Assembly (NCBI GenBank): GCA_003215725.1
Contig: QCJX01000008.1
Location: 1 to 63,713 of the forward strand
Direction of reading: 5' to 3'
DNA: 63,713 nucleotides
DNA from: Prochlorococcus sp. AG-409-I11
GTDB lineage: Bacteria; Cyanobacteriota; Cyanobacteriia; PCC-6307; Cyanobiaceae
This document shows positions 30,400 through 40,618 of the stretch, in pieces (within the stretch, counting starts at the first letter, position 1; the number at the start of each line of letters is the position of its first letter). The position numbers and the translations under genes are program-made. Below the pieces are notes generated by a model. That model did no database searches, was not told where the DNA came from, and saw only the letters and a list, made by a program, of their open reading frames with translations.

Positions 30400-33300
30400 G
30401 AATGAATATCTTGTAATGCTTTTATAGATATTGTCTCGGTTTGAAGAGAGTGAATTGCTTCAACGGCTGCTCTCGCACCAGCTAATGTAGTTAATGTTGG
30501 TACAGAGTAATCAATAGCTGCTCTCCTTAGATATTTATCATCATGTGCTGCTTGACGTCCTATAGGTGTATTTATAACTAGTTGAACTTGACCAGATCTG
30601 ATTAGATCTTCAATGTTGGGTCTCCCCTCATGAACCTTTAATACAGTTTTTACATCAATACCATTGGAAGACAAATAACTAGCTGTACCAGAAGTAGCAA
30701 TTAAACCAAAACCCAAATCCACTAGCTTACGAGCAATAGTTGTTAACTCTTTTTTATCCCTATCATGAGTAGATAGAAAAACAACTCCTTTAATTGGTAA
30801 CGCTTCTCCGGCAGCAATTTCAGATTTTGCAAATGCCATTCCAAAGGTAGAAGCTGAGCCCATCACTTCTCCAGTAGATCGCATCTCAGGTCCTAAAACA
30901 CTATCTGCTCCGGGGAATCGACTAAAAGGAAGAACTGCCTCTTTAATAGTTTGAAGTGGAGGTATTGGCTCTTCTAAAAAACCAACTTCAGCTAGTGTTT
31001 TGCCAGCCATAAGGCTTGTAGCAATTTTAGCTAAAGGAAAACCAGTAGCTTTTGAAACGAATGGAATAGTTCTTGAAGCACGAGGGTTTGCTTCAATAAT
31101 AAAAACTTTTTCATGTCCATTAATATCTTTTTGTACTGCAAATTGCAAATTAATTAGTCCAGTAACCTTTAAAGCTATAGCTAATGACTTTGTCCAAAGT
31201 CTAATTGTATTTAAAGAGTTATTAGATAGCGATATGGTTGGCAAACAACATGCAGAATCCCCTGAATGTATTCCAGCTGGTTCAATATGTTCCATCAGTC
31301 CTCCTAAGACAACTGAGCCTTTAGTATCACACAAAGCATCAACATCAACTTCAGTTGCATTTTGCAAATATTGATCAATAAGTACTGGCCTGTTTGGATC
31401 AACTTTAAATGCTTCCTTGATATATCTAGTTAACTCGTTTTTGTCATATACAACTTCCATTGCTCTGCCTCCAAGAACATAAGAAGGCCTTACTACTAAA
31501 GGGTAACCTATTCTATTTGCTATTAAGTAAGCCTCTTCTAATGATTTGGCAATACCATTACTTGGTTGTCGGATATTTAATTTCCTTAAAATTAACTCAA
31601 ATTGTTCTCTGTCTTCTGCAATATCTATTGACAAAGGAGAAGTTCCCCAAATTTTCGAACCTACTTTCTGCCCAAAAGGTGTTTTAATCCATTCAAGTAA
31701 TGGAATTGCTAAGTTTAATGGTGTCTGTCCACCAAATTGAACAATGATTCCTTCAGGCCTTTCAACTTCAATTATATTTAGTACATCTTCAAGTGTAAGT
31801 GGTTCAAAATAGAGTTTATCGCTTGTATCATAATCAGTGGATACTGTCTCAGGATTACTATTTACCATTATAGTGGAAAAGTTATCTTTTTGTGCTTGAA
31901 AAGATGCATGACAACAACAATAGTCAAATTCTATTCCTTGACCAATTCTATTCGGACCACCACCTAAAATCATAACTTTATTATGGTTATCAATGGATAC
32001 CTCATTAGAGTTTATAGTTTCTGATATTTGTCCCTGTTCATCTATCTTCTTCACCTCTCTTTCATATGTAGAATAATGATAAGGAGTCGTTGATGAAAAT
32101 TCAGCAGCGCAAGTATCTACCGTTTTATAAACTGGGTTTACATTGATAGATTTTCTATATAAACGAACTTCCATCTCTTTTGTATTTGTAGCCCAAGCAA
32201 TTTGTTTATCTGAAAATCCAAGTTGCTTAAGGTGTAACATATTTTCGTAACCAAGCTCTTCAAGCTTAGTATTAGTAAGGAGATTAATTTGGGCTTCAAA
32301 TATATTCCTAAGTTTATTAAGAAACCAGAGATCAATACAGGAAATAGAATTAATTTCTTCATCTGTTTTACCAATAAACATTGCAGATTTGATGGCGAAT
32401 ATCCGATCAGGTGAAGGTGTTCGTAACTGCCTTTCTATTTCTAGAGGTACTATTTTCTTTTCTTCTGAATCACATCCCCAGCCGAATGATCCCACTTCTA
32501 AGGATCGAATAGCTTTTTGGAATGATTCCTCAAATGACCTTCCTATTGCCATAGCTTCTCCCACTGATTTCATAGAAGTTGTTAAAATGGGTTGACTGCC
32601 AGAAAACTTTTCAAAGGCAAATCGCGGAATTTTTGTAACTACATAATCAATTGTTGGTTCAAAACAGGCTGGTGTTTTGCCTGTTATATCGTTAGTTATT
32701 TCATCTAACGTGTAACCAATAGCTAGTAGTGCTGCAATCTTTGCGATTGGAAATCCAGTAGCTTTACTTGCTAGAGCTGATGAACGACTGACTCTAGGAT
32801 TCATTTCAATAACAACTATCTCACCATCTTCAGGATTAACAGCAAATTGAATATTACTGCCACCAGTAGCAACTCCAATTTCTCTAATAATTTGGATTGA
32901 TTGATCACGTAAGCGTTGATATTCTCTATCAGTTAGTGTTTGTGCTGGAGCAACTGTAATTGAATCACCTGTGTGCACTCCCATTGGGTCAAAATTCTCA
33001 ATGCTGCAGACAATTACAACGTTATCTGAAAGATCTCTCATAACTTCTAACTCAAACTCTTTCCAACCTAAGAGAGATTTTTCTATAAGTATTTGTGAAA
33101 CAGGGCTAGCTTCTAACCCAGACTTACATATCACTTCAAACTCTTCTTTATTGTAAGCAATTCCTCCTCCACTTCCACCCAAAGTAAAAGCTGGTCTAAT
33201 TATTCTTGGGTAAGATTTAATTTCATTGCCAACAACAATTGCTTCATGCATATTCGAAGCAATGCCAGAAGGACAAACATTTACACCAATATTTTGCATT

Positions 33301-33704
33301 GCTTGCTTAAAAAGTAAGCGGTCTTCAGCTTTTTTTATAGCTTCTAAATCAGCTCCTATTAACTCAACACCAAACTCATCTAATATTCCATTTTCAGCCA
33401 ATTCAACGGCAATATTCAATGAAGTTTGGCCACCCATTGTGGGAAGTAAAGCTTGTGGTCTTTCTTTTTTAATGACTGTTGTGACGACCTCTGAAGTGAG
33501 AGGCTCGATATAGGTTCTATCGGCTAAATCAGGATCCGTCATAATTGAGGCCGGATTCGAATTGACTAGAACAACCTCATATCCCTCTGTGCGTAAGGCT
33601 TTACAAGCCTGTGTGCCTGAATAATCGAATTCACAAGCTTGTCCGATTACTATTGGTCCTGAGCCGAGCATCAAGATTCTTCGCAGATCTGTCCGCCGTG
33701 GCAT
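30396..33704 (-). CDS. carB: Carbamoyl-phosphate synthase large subunit
   Basis: A 1102-aa enzyme making carbamoyl phosphate for arginine and pyrimidines from bicarbonate, ATP and glutamine-derived ammonia. Two homologous ATP-grasp halves are visible. The first starts with [26 protein letters not shown] and the second with [19 protein letters not shown]; both have [20 protein letters not shown]-type blocks. The MGS-like allosteric domain ([19 protein letters not shown]) ends the protein. The length is normal. Confidence 0.97.
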   Translation of the reverse strand: MPRRTDLRRILMLGSGPIVIGQACEFDYSGTQACKALRTEGYEVVLVNSNPASIMTDPDLADRTYIEPLTSEVVTTVIKKERPQALLPTMGGQTSLNIAVELAENGILDEFGVELIGADLEAIKKAEDRLLFKQAMQNIGVNVCPSGIASNMHEAIVVGNEIKSYPRIIRPAFTLGGSGGGIAYNKEEFEVICKSGLEASPVSQILIEKSLLGWKEFELEVMRDLSDNVVIVCSIENFDPMGVHTGDSITVAPAQTLTDREYQRLRDQSIQIIREIGVATGGSNIQFAVNPEDGEIVVIEMNPRVSRSSALASKATGFPIAKIAALLAIGYTLDEITNDITGKTPACFEPTIDYVVTKIPRFAFEKFSGSQPILTTSMKSVGEAMAIGRSFEESFQKAIRSLEVGSFGWGCDSEEKKIVPLEIERQLRTPSPDRIFAIKSAMFIGKTDEEINSISCIDLWFLNKLRNIFEAQINLLTNTKLEELGYENMLHLKQLGFSDKQIAWATNTKEMEVRLYRKSINVNPVYKTVDTCAAEFSSTTPYHYSTYEREVKKIDEQGQISETINSNEVSIDNHNKVMILGGGPNRIGQGIEFDYCCCHASFQAQKDNFSTIMVNSNPETVSTDYDTSDKLYFEPLTLEDVLNIIEVERPEGIIVQFGGQTPLNLAIPLLEWIKTPFGQKVGSKIWGTSPLSIDIAEDREQFELILRKLNIRQPSNGIAKSLEEAYLIANRIGYPLVVRPSYVLGGRAMEVVYDKNELTRYIKEAFKVDPNRPVLIDQYLQNATEVDVDALCDTKGSVVLGGLMEHIEPAGIHSGDSACCLPTISLSNNSLNTIRLWTKSLAIALKVTGLINLQFAVQKDINGHEKVFIIEANPRASRTIPFVSKATGFPLAKIATSLMAGKTLAEVGFLEEPIPPLQTIKEAVLPFSRFPGADSVLGPEMRSTGEVMGSASTFGMAFAKSEIAAGEALPIKGVVFLSTHDRDKKELTTIARKLVDLGFGLIATSGTASYLSSNGIDVKTVLKVHEGRPNIEDLIRSGQVQLVINTPIGRQAAHDDKYLRRAAIDYSVPTLTTLAGARAAVEAIHSLQTETISIKALQDIHS

Positions 33705-33827
33705 GGGATTTTCTGGTTAAATCGAATTACAAATGGCTTCTCAATCAACTAAAACTGATTCAGCTGACATGAGTTACAACTTACATTCATATTCTAGCTA
33801 AATTTACTTCGTTAGAGATTTAAAGCC

Positions 33828-34463
33828 ATGAGCGAACTCCAGCGACTAAAGGGTTTGCTACCTCCTGAGAATCAAAGCTGGGTGTTTATAGAGGCTGCAG
33901 CCGCTATAGATCCACCCTTAATTACTCTTGAAGAAATTGGAAGGGATGAAGTAGAAATTCAAGTCGACCTTGAGCAATGGGATTTTCTTGCCCAGGACCA
34001 CAGAAACCTCTTGTTTTGGCACGAAGTAGGACGGATACAAAACGACACGATTCCTCGTGATGGATGGGAGATGGCTGCTTTAGCAATTGGTCTAGGAGGT
34101 GCCATTGGCGAATTATGGGTACAGGATGGATTGCTTTTATTAATGGCTCTAGGCTTGTCTGGTTTTGCTGGATACAGGCTTTATTTAAAAAATAATTCTG
34201 AGAAACGTCTTTCTGATGCAATTTCTGCCGACGAAAGAGCAATAGATCTAGCTTGTAGGTTTGGTTATAGCGTGCCCAACGCATATAAAAGTCTTGGAGG
34301 AGCACTAAAAGATCTTATTGAAAAAACTCGAAAAAAGAAAAAGCGTTCATTTTACGAAGACCGTTTAGAGGCACTTCGTAAGAGTGCTGAAAAAGCCAGA
34401 GCTGAAATGGCACAACAAGAAGGCTCAACACAATCTGTTTCAAGTGAAAATGTTTATGGATAG
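33828..34463 (+). CDS. DUF3318 family membrane protein
   Basis: A 211-aa cyanobacterial DUF3318 protein. Soluble N-terminal part with WDFLAQDHRNLLFWHEVGRIQNDTIPRDGWEMAALAIGLGG, then two membrane segments (about 88-100 and 104-120), then a long charged coiled-coil-like C-terminus (EKTRKKKKRSFYEDRLEALRKSAEKARAEM). It overlaps rsfS by 14 bases and so starts a tightly packed cluster. Confidence 0.8.
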   Translation: MSELQRLKGLLPPENQSWVFIEAAAAIDPPLITLEEIGRDEVEIQVDLEQWDFLAQDHRNLLFWHEVGRIQNDTIPRDGWEMAALAIGLGGAIGELWVQDGLLLLMALGLSGFAGYRLYLKNNSEKRLSDAISADERAIDLACRFGYSVPNAYKSLGGALKDLIEKTRKKKKRSFYEDRLEALRKSAEKARAEMAQQEGSTQSVSSENVYG

Positions 34464-34809
34464 CAAATCCATTGCTCATTTAGCAGCAGAGGCCTGTGAT
34501 GATCGTAAGGCAAATGATATTCAATTAATATTTATTCGAGATGTTTCAAGTCTTGCAGACTGGATAATAATTAGCGAAGGTTTCTCAGATGTTCAAGTTC
34601 GAGCAATTATAAAATCGGTAGAGTTAAAGTTAAAAGATGAATTAAATTTAATACCAATTAGGAAGGAAGGAGTGAATGAAGCAAAATGGGCTCTCTTAGA
34701 CTATGGAGATGTGATAGTTAATGTTTTACAAACAAAAGAACGTCAATACTACGGACTGGAATCATTCTGGAGTAATGGCAAAACCTATATATACAAAAAA
34801 GGTGTATAA
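34450..34809 (+). CDS. rsfS: Ribosomal silencing factor RsfS
   Basis: A 119-aa RsfS/Iojap protein that binds ribosomal protein uL14 (L14) and blocks subunit joining when nutrients are scarce. Landmarks are DIQLIFIRDVSSLADWIIISEGFSDVQVRAII, the conserved RKEGVNEAKWALLDYGDVIVNVL and YGLESFW. The frame is open upstream into DUF3318, but the ATG at 34450 (or 34456) gives the family length. Confidence 0.92.
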   Translation: MFMDSKSIAHLAAEACDDRKANDIQLIFIRDVSSLADWIIISEGFSDVQVRAIIKSVELKLKDELNLIPIRKEGVNEAKWALLDYGDVIVNVLQTKERQYYGLESFWSNGKTYIYKKGV

Positions 34810-34813
34810 TTTC

Positions 34814-35320
34814 ATGTCTTCATATGACGATTCTCCTGTACCTACAAATCAAAGACCAATCGAGGAATTTAGTGCCCTAAGAAATTCTTGGTTTTTCTCG
34901 TTAGCCTTCAAGAAGGATTTTGAGTTAAATAATCTATTAATTTTAAGCTGGCTATTTTCTATTCCTTTTGCTTTATTTATTGGAAGTGGAAGTTATTACC
35001 TTACGAAAGACATGTACCAACTTATATTTATATCCTCTCTAGTCAGTCTTATATCACCAATAATTTTATTATTAAGACAGTTATTAGGATGGAGTTATAT
35101 TTACAATAGATTATTATCAGACTTTGTTGAATATGAAGAGTCAGGCTGGTATGATGGAGAAATATGGAAAAAGCCAATCAGTTGGATGCAAAAAGACAAG
35201 CTAGTTGCAAGCCATGAGGTGAAACCAATAGTAACTAAGCTTGTACAATTAATAAGATACAACCTGATAACATTACTATTTGGAATCTTAATTTATTTTT
35301 TAAGCTTAAATTATATATAA
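34814..35320 (+). CDS. CGLD27/DUF1230 family membrane protein
   Basis: A 168-aa membrane protein. The N-terminus contains the family motif PTNQRPIEEFSALRNSWFFSLAF, followed by hydrophobic segments (about 38-56, 63-85 and a C-terminal one at 148-165) and WYDGEIWKKPISWMQKDKLVASHEVKP in the middle. In green algae and plants the CGLD27 family has been linked to iron-stress and photosynthesis phenotypes; the role here is unknown. It starts 4 bases after rsfS. Confidence 0.82.
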   Translation: MSSYDDSPVPTNQRPIEEFSALRNSWFFSLAFKKDFELNNLLILSWLFSIPFALFIGSGSYYLTKDMYQLIFISSLVSLISPIILLLRQLLGWSYIYNRLLSDFVEYEESGWYDGEIWKKPISWMQKDKLVASHEVKPIVTKLVQLIRYNLITLLFGILIYFLSLNYI

Positions 35321-35339
35321 CACTAATTATTATACTTTT

Positions 35340-36302
35340 ATGCCAAATAGTATTCATAAACCAATGAAATCTCCACTAGAAGTTAGATTAAAAAGAAATT
35401 CAATTATTGAATCGATTCATAGGGTACATGCAGTTGTTACAGACTCAAAAGGAAGAGTCTTGCTAAGTGCTGGAAATCCAAATTACAAAACATTTATTAG
35501 ATCATCACTGAAACCATTTCAGGCATTGCCTTTCATAAGTAGTGGAACAGTAGAAAAGTTTGGATTAAATGACAAAGGAATAGCCATTGCCTGTGGGTCG
35601 CACAATGGATCTCCTAAACATGCGCGTGAAACATTCAGAATATTATGGAGTTCTGATATTGATATTGAATATCTTCAATGTCCTATTCCAGAAAATCACA
35701 AAAGTAAGCTAGAGCATAATTGTTCTGGAAAACATGCTGCATTTTTAGCTACATGCAAAAAAATGTCGTGGAGTTTAGAAAATTATCTTAAAGGAGACCA
35801 TCCTCTACAAATTGAAATTTTTAGAAGGGTTAGTGAACTCCTAGCGATTCCCTCAAACAATATTCTTGCAGGTAGAGATGACTGTGGTGCACCAACTTTA
35901 AGGATGGAACTATGTCAAATGGCTTTTCTATATGCTCATTTAAGTGACTCAAAGCAAGCAGAGTTTGAGCAAATAAGTCGAGCAATGATTGCCCAACCTG
36001 AACTAGTTGCTGGTAAGGGCCGTTTTGACACAGAATTGATGACTAGAGCCCATGGACAATTGTTAAGTAAAGGTGGAGCAGAAGGAATTCAATGTCTTAG
36101 CAAAATAGGTGAGGGCATGGGTATAGCCATAAAATCAGAAGATGGATCCAAGAGAGCAAAACATGCTGCAGCAATTCATCTACTTCGACAACTGGAGTGG
36201 ATGACTCCAATCGGCCTACAAGAGTTAGAAGAGGAAATTATTCCATTAGCACCTGGAGTTGAACTCGAAGTCATTGGAAAACTAAAGTTCTTGGAAAACT
36301 AA
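35340..36302 (+). CDS. Asparaginase (COG4448 family)
   Basis: A 320-aa protein of the cyanobacterial/plant-symbiont asparaginase family (distinct from bacterial AnsA/AnsB). Landmarks are RSSLKPFQALPFISSG, IAIACGSHNGSPKHARE, HNCSGKHAAFLATCKKM and RDDCGAPTLRMEL. It would hydrolyse asparagine to aspartate and ammonia in the cytosol. It is the last gene of the DUF3318-rsfS-CGLD27 cluster, followed by the initiator tRNA. Confidence 0.82.
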   Translation: MPNSIHKPMKSPLEVRLKRNSIIESIHRVHAVVTDSKGRVLLSAGNPNYKTFIRSSLKPFQALPFISSGTVEKFGLNDKGIAIACGSHNGSPKHARETFRILWSSDIDIEYLQCPIPENHKSKLEHNCSGKHAAFLATCKKMSWSLENYLKGDHPLQIEIFRRVSELLAIPSNNILAGRDDCGAPTLRMELCQMAFLYAHLSDSKQAEFEQISRAMIAQPELVAGKGRFDTELMTRAHGQLLSKGGAEGIQCLSKIGEGMGIAIKSEDGSKRAKHAAAIHLLRQLEWMTPIGLQELEEEIIPLAPGVELEVIGKLKFLEN

Positions 36303-36348
36303 TAAAGCCACATAATTGATAGGAAGAGATGTATGATTTGAATATCGA

Positions 36349-36425
<77 letters not shown>

Positions 36426-36437
36426 AATAAAAAAAAC

Positions 36438-36462
36438 ACGCCTTTTTAAGGGCGTTTTTTTT
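36438..36462 (+). terminator. Rho-independent terminator after tRNA-fMet
   Basis: An 18-base hairpin (arms ACGCCTTT and AAGGGCGT with one G-T pair, two-base loop) is followed by a run of eight T. It starts 12 bases after the tRNA 3' end. Confidence 0.85.
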
Positions 36463-36765
36463 ATTTAACTAACTTTTATTCCGTTATTAGAACTTTTACC
36501 TAAAGATCAAAATAAATAATTGAAACCAATTTCACATATTTAATTTAAAATATTTAGATAATTATGATATTAATAATTGTCTACAAAACTAGCTCTGATA
36601 TGATTTATTATTTAAATAAAAAAGCTAAAGAATCTTAAATTTAGCACGTTAGTTTATGTGATCTAGTTAAAAGTAAATTTACGTACGAATTACCAATATT
36701 AATGGTAGTAAACAAAAAAAAAGGTGCTCATTACGAGCACCTTTTTTTTATTTACTAGATAAAGA
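36463..36765. other. Gene-free stretch between tRNA-fMet and the porin-like gene
   Basis: About 300 very AT-rich bases. I see the tRNA terminator at its left end and the porin-side hairpin at its right end, but no convincing open frame or RNA gene between them. Confidence 0.5.
36718..36750 (-). terminator. Hairpin terminator downstream of the outer-membrane protein gene
   Basis: AGGTGCTC and GAGCACCT arms (36722-36729 and 36735-36742) with a five-base loop, flanked by an A run on the left and a T run on the right, so it can terminate transcription from either side. Read on the reverse strand it lies 16-48 bases after the porin-like gene's stop. Confidence 0.85.
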
Positions 36766-37410
36766 TCAGAACTGATAACGAATACCTGAGAATATTCCCC
36801 AAGAGCTTGTATCTAGCTCCAATTCATCATCAGCCATTTCTACAGTACTAACATTTAAATACTGAACTTCTCCATAAATGTCTGCCTTCTCAGAAACATT
36901 TACACTAACTCCAGCTTTTAATTGATAAGAGAAACCAGAGCCGTCCTCATCACCATAATTAGTTCCATCCTCAGTAAGGTCATCGATTTCAACACTTGTT
37001 GTACCAATACCAACACCTACGTAAGGTGTCCATTTACTTGAGTCATTAGGGAAGTCGCGATAGACAGATACCATGAAACTATTAAGAGTCAAATCACCAT
37101 CAACAGAAGCTGCATCTCCATCGTCGTTAGTGATTTGATCCATTCCACCATTATTACTTCCATAAGTAAACTCAGCGCGAGTGTTGCCCCAGTCATATCC
37201 AACACCAAATGAGAATCCGAGCCCAGCATCTAGTTCTACATCACCTTCATTATCAATACTGTCAATTTCCCAGTCAGCATCATTGAGCATGGAATAACCA
37301 AGACCTGCAGTTCCATACCAATTAGATGATTCCTCGGCAACTGCAGGTGATACCAGGGCGCCTAATGCAAAGGCACCAGCAAGTAAAGCCTTGCGGAAAG
37401 TGTGAGCCAT
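36766..37410 (-). CDS. Outer-membrane beta-barrel protein with signal peptide
   Basis: A 214-aa secreted protein. The signal peptide MAHTFRKALLAGAFALGALV ends at AVA before EESSNWYG. The mature part alternates in beta-strand fashion (YGTAGLGYSML, AGLGFSFGVGYDWG, WTPYVGVGIGTTSVEI, SGFSYQLKAGVSVNV), is very acidic and ends in the aromatic YQF expected for outer-membrane insertion. It is an OMP_b-brl type eight-stranded barrel. I chose the ATG at 37410 because AAGG precedes it; the longer frame to 37494 would bury the signal peptide. Function unknown. Confidence 0.82.
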   Translation of the reverse strand: MAHTFRKALLAGAFALGALVSPAVAEESSNWYGTAGLGYSMLNDADWEIDSIDNEGDVELDAGLGFSFGVGYDWGNTRAEFTYGSNNGGMDQITNDDGDAASVDGDLTLNSFMVSVYRDFPNDSSKWTPYVGVGIGTTSVEIDDLTEDGTNYGDEDGSGFSYQLKAGVSVNVSEKADIYGEVQYLNVSTVEMADDELELDTSSWGIFSGIRYQF

Positions 37411-37805
37411 GATTACCTTGATTGTAATTTTAGATACATAATTATTAAAAGATAAATAATTGGTATTAAAAGCTATCTGTAGCCAGTTCTTCATCTGATC
37501 TAGAATTCTAGATACTATTTGAATGGATCCTAAAGCCTTTATTAAGCGAAAACCATCCTTGTTTTAATGTCAGGAATCAAGTTATATAAAAGAAAATGGT
37601 TGTCTTAGTGTAATAAAAACCATAGTGAGGTACTGACCAGCAATTCAAAAAAGCAGGACAAGAAAATAGGATTCAAAATTAGATTTTTTGGTTTAACAGC
37701 TCATGTTGAATAGCTGATATATTTCCGATCGTCTTGCTTAGAAGGTAGTTTCACCTATTGCATTGCCAACAACTAGGGTGCATTTTTTAAAAAATACAAA
37801 AATCT
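37411..37805. other. Divergent intergenic region with a 16-bp palindrome
   Basis: About 395 bases between the reverse-strand porin-like gene and a forward 61-aa gene. It must hold both promoters. The clear structure is a perfect palindrome at 37498-37513. No open frame convinces me. Confidence 0.5.
37498..37513. promoter_or_regulatory. Perfect 16-bp palindrome upstream of the porin-like gene
   Basis: ATCTAGAATTCTAGAT reads identically on both strands. It lies 88-103 bases upstream of the porin-like start codon. It may be an operator for a dimeric regulator; chance in AT-rich DNA is possible. Confidence 0.35.
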
Positions 37806-37991
37806 ATGCTACCTCTTCCAGAACTAGTTAGTTCAACACCTCAAGGAGGCACTATTCACAAATACCAACTAACTGGCGGGAAAACATCATTTATAAGGTT
37901 CCTAGGCTGCTATTTAGGGTCTTGCAAATTTTGCAATAACATTGATGAAGCAACGCTTTATTTAAAAAACTTTGAAAAGAAAGATAATTAG
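37806..37991 (+). CDS. Small protein with C-x4-C-x2-C motif
   Basis: A 61-aa protein. The N-terminal half (LPELVSSTPQGGTIHKYQLTGG) is followed by a cysteine cluster CYLGSCKFC (C35, C40, C43) and a charged tail. The arrangement could bind zinc or a Fe-S cluster, but there are only three cysteines. It may be a picocyanobacterial hypothetical protein. It converges with the ABC-2 operon, 18 bases away. Confidence 0.55.
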   Translation: MLPLPELVSSTPQGGTIHKYQLTGGKTSFIRFLGCYLGSCKFCNNIDEATLYLKNFEKKDN

Positions 37992-38009
37992 TTACTCATT
38001 CGCTCCAAA

Positions 38010-38810
38010 TTAACTAGAAGCGGATGTATAAAAATTAAGAGCATAAAGCCAAAACCTTATTGAAGTAAATAATAAAGTAGCAGATATAATCAATGAGAAT
38101 AAAAACCAATAAACATCTAATCTTCCTAGAAGAGCTTCTGCTGGTATAGTCGTAAGAAATGCAATTGGTATAATGAATGTAAAGATCGTTCTAACAATAT
38201 TTGGATAAGAAGAAATAGGAAATCTACCAGCAATTAATATAGATTTCAGGACCTCATTAACATTCCAGACTTTTACGAACCAAATACTTGTAGTTGCAAG
38301 AATAAACCATATACTATATAAAGTAATCAAACTAGATATAATCATAATTATTGAACAAATTATTGAGATTGTGTTGAATTGATTTGAAGTACTTATAACA
38401 CCATAAATAGATATCAAGAAACCTACAATTATTGAAGGTATTCCCCAAGGCGAAAAGTATCGAAAGGATAGCCAATATTGGCTGCTTATTGGCTTTAAAA
38501 GTACATAATCTAAAGTTCCTAATTGAACATACCTTACAATTTTACTTAAATTAGGTTGAAGGATTGATGATGTAAAGCCTTCTAATGTAGTAAACAATCC
38601 TAATACAACTAATGCAGCCGACCATGACCACCCCCCAAGCGTATGGTGATTTGTATAGAATAATGATAAAACAAGTAAACTACCAAATAAGTTACCAACC
38701 AATGTGAATATATCAACAATTAGATTTAGTCTGTACTCCAGCTCTATAGACAAGCTAGTTGACCAGAACAAAACCAAAAAATTTGTATATTTTTTAATGA
38801 GTTTAATCAT
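38010..38810 (-). CDS. ABC-2 type transporter permease (COG3694-like)
   Basis: A 266-aa membrane protein with about six helices. The segment VLLKPISSQYWLSFRYFSPWGIPSIIVG and the N-terminal ELEYRLNLIVDIFTLVGN fit the ABC-2 permease family found in three-gene export systems (two permeases plus one ATPase). It is the last gene of the cluster, 6 bases after its partner permease. Substrate unknown; the family includes multidrug and polysaccharide/lipid exporters. Confidence 0.82.
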   Translation of the reverse strand: MIKLIKKYTNFLVLFWSTSLSIELEYRLNLIVDIFTLVGNLFGSLLVLSLFYTNHHTLGGWSWSAALVVLGLFTTLEGFTSSILQPNLSKIVRYVQLGTLDYVLLKPISSQYWLSFRYFSPWGIPSIIVGFLISIYGVISTSNQFNTISIICSIIMIISSLITLYSIWFILATTSIWFVKVWNVNEVLKSILIAGRFPISSYPNIVRTIFTFIIPIAFLTTIPAEALLGRLDVYWFLFSLIISATLLFTSIRFWLYALNFYTSASS

Positions 38811-38816
38811 ATAGTA

Positions 38817-39638
38817 TTAAGCACCCATAGCCGAATAGTGTCTAACTCCTAACCTCCATGCACAAAAAGAAAAAATACTAAGAATAAATATCCAAATCAG
38901 CTGATGCATAAAGTAATTAAGAGGGTTAACAATAGAACCTGAAAGTAATAAAGATGGGAATGATATTAAGTAAGGAAAAGGAGTAAAATAGGCAGCTGTT
39001 CTTAAAATTTCAGGATAGGTTTCTAATGGAGCTACAAGGCCAGAAAGAAATAAATACGGAATTAATAACAACCGTTCTAAAGAACTTGCCTTGTCATTAA
39101 AAAAGCAACACATAGCAAATATCCAATGCAAAAGAAATCGAATAACAAATGCAAGGAATATTGCAATTGGACTAAGAAGAATTGTATGAAATGGAGGAAT
39201 CCAAAAAGAATCCTGGATACCTAGAAAGATAATGATTAATATAAAGAAAACAAATGGTATTCTCGTAAGTTGTTCAGCTATATGGGAAGAAAAATAACGC
39301 CAGAAAGGGGAAATTGGTTGCAATAGAAAAGGAGAAAGCCTTCCTTCTAGGTTGTCTTCTTCAAAGGATATAATGACCCATACAGCTGTGAATTGCCTTA
39401 CGATAAATGCAGATATAAAGTACTTAACAAAGAAATTGTAATTACTTCCATTAAAATTAGCAAATGATGATTGAGTCCATATACCTAACATTATTAGAGG
39501 TAATAGGCCTGAAATTGCCCATAAAGCAATCTCAGCTCTATATTCATGCATTAAAGAATATTGAGACGTAAGTAAAGCTCTAAATATGTTAGTAAACTTA
39601 ACTAATTTTCGTTTAAGTTTTACCAAGGAAATATACAT
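38817..39638 (-). CDS. ABC-2 type transporter permease (COG4587-like)
   Basis: A 273-aa membrane protein with about six helices. LISFEEDNLEGRLSPFLLQPISPFWRYFSSHIAEQL is the ABC-2 permease coupling region, equivalent to the 'LLKP' region in its partner. It overlaps the ATPase gene by one base (stop/start), so the three genes form one operon and one transporter in the inner membrane. Confidence 0.82.
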   Translation of the reverse strand: MYISLVKLKRKLVKFTNIFRALLTSQYSLMHEYRAEIALWAISGLLPLIMLGIWTQSSFANFNGSNYNFFVKYFISAFIVRQFTAVWVIISFEEDNLEGRLSPFLLQPISPFWRYFSSHIAEQLTRIPFVFFILIIIFLGIQDSFWIPPFHTILLSPIAIFLAFVIRFLLHWIFAMCCFFNDKASSLERLLLIPYLFLSGLVAPLETYPEILRTAAYFTPFPYLISFPSLLLSGSIVNPLNYFMHQLIWIFILSIFSFCAWRLGVRHYSAMGA

Positions 39639-40618
39639 TAATTGGTACCATTCCGAATTAATTCACTAATAATATTTTCAAGAGGAGTTTCAATTACTTG
39701 TAGGTCTTTAATAGTATAATTATTAAGTAGATATGAGACTACAAAACTTAACTTTGATGAGGGGACAACTATAGTGGCTATTGCGTAATCTATTTGAGTA
39801 ATTTCGCAGTATTCCTTCAAGTCGTCTAACGTTTGAGGTTTATCAAATTCAATTCTTACATTTCTATATGGTGATAGCTTATTAGTTAATTTTGTTAAAG
39901 CACCATCATAAAATATCCTTCCTTTATGTATAACAACAACTCGCTTACATAAGGAACTTATGTCCTGCATATAATGACTTGTCAAAAGTATAGTTGCATT
40001 AAACCTTTTATTATACATAGAAAGGAACTCTCTTACTCTTAATTGAGCATTAACATCTAAACCTAATGTAGGTTCATCAAGAAATAACACTGAAGGTCGG
40101 TGAATGAGAGAGGCTAAGAGTTCTGATTTCATTCTTTGTCCTAATGACAATTTTCTGACAGGTTGAAATAACTCATCATTTAACTCAAGCATTGAAGCCA
40201 ATTCATCTATTCGCTTTTTAGCTTCCTTTTCAGATATTCCATATACAGCAGCATTAACTTTCAAAGTCTCAATCGGAGGCAAGTCCCAAATTAATTGCTG
40301 TTTTTGACCCATAACTAAGGTAATTTGGCTTAAAAATGCAGCATTTCTCTCCTTAGGTATAAAGCCGGATACACTAACAATTCCTTTTGTTGGATAAACC
40401 AAACCACAGAGCATTTTCAATGTAGTTGTTTTGCCAGCTCCATTAGCTCCTATAAAACCGACAATTTCGCCTTCATCAATTTTAAATGAAATATCATCTA
40501 CTGCAGTAATAAGCTTATATTTTCTATCAAAAAAATGCTTAATGCTTGCTGAAATTCCAGGTTTTCTATAAGGAACTTTATAAATTTTTGAAAGAGAGCT
40601 TACTGTGATGTTAGACAT
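39638..40618 (-). CDS. ABC-2 type transporter ATPase (COG4586-like)
   Basis: A 326-aa ATPase. Walker A is GANGAGKTT, the Q-loop is LVMGQKQQLIWDLP, the signature is LSLGQRMKSELLASL, Walker B is VLFLDEPTLGLD and the H-loop is LLTSHYMQDISSL. The N-terminal KVPYRKPGISASIKHFFDRKY insert is typical of the COG4586 group paired with two ABC-2 permeases. Promoter probably in the 40619-40969 gap. Confidence 0.88.
   Translation of the reverse strand: MSNITVSSLSKIYKVPYRKPGISASIKHFFDRKYKLITAVDDISFKIDEGEIVGFIGANGAGKTTTLKMLCGLVYPTKGIVSVSGFIPKERNAAFLSQITLVMGQKQQLIWDLPPIETLKVNAAVYGISEKEAKKRIDELASMLELNDELFQPVRKLSLGQRMKSELLASLIHRPSVLFLDEPTLGLDVNAQLRVREFLSMYNKRFNATILLTSHYMQDISSLCKRVVVIHKGRIFYDGALTKLTNKLSPYRNVRIEFDKPQTLDDLKEYCEITQIDYAIATIVVPSSKLSFVVSYLLNNYTIKDLQVIETPLENIISELIRNGTN

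Noticed and set aside
31000-31374. 124-aa forward frame opposite carB
   Set aside because: Antisense shadow of carB; no motif or start context.
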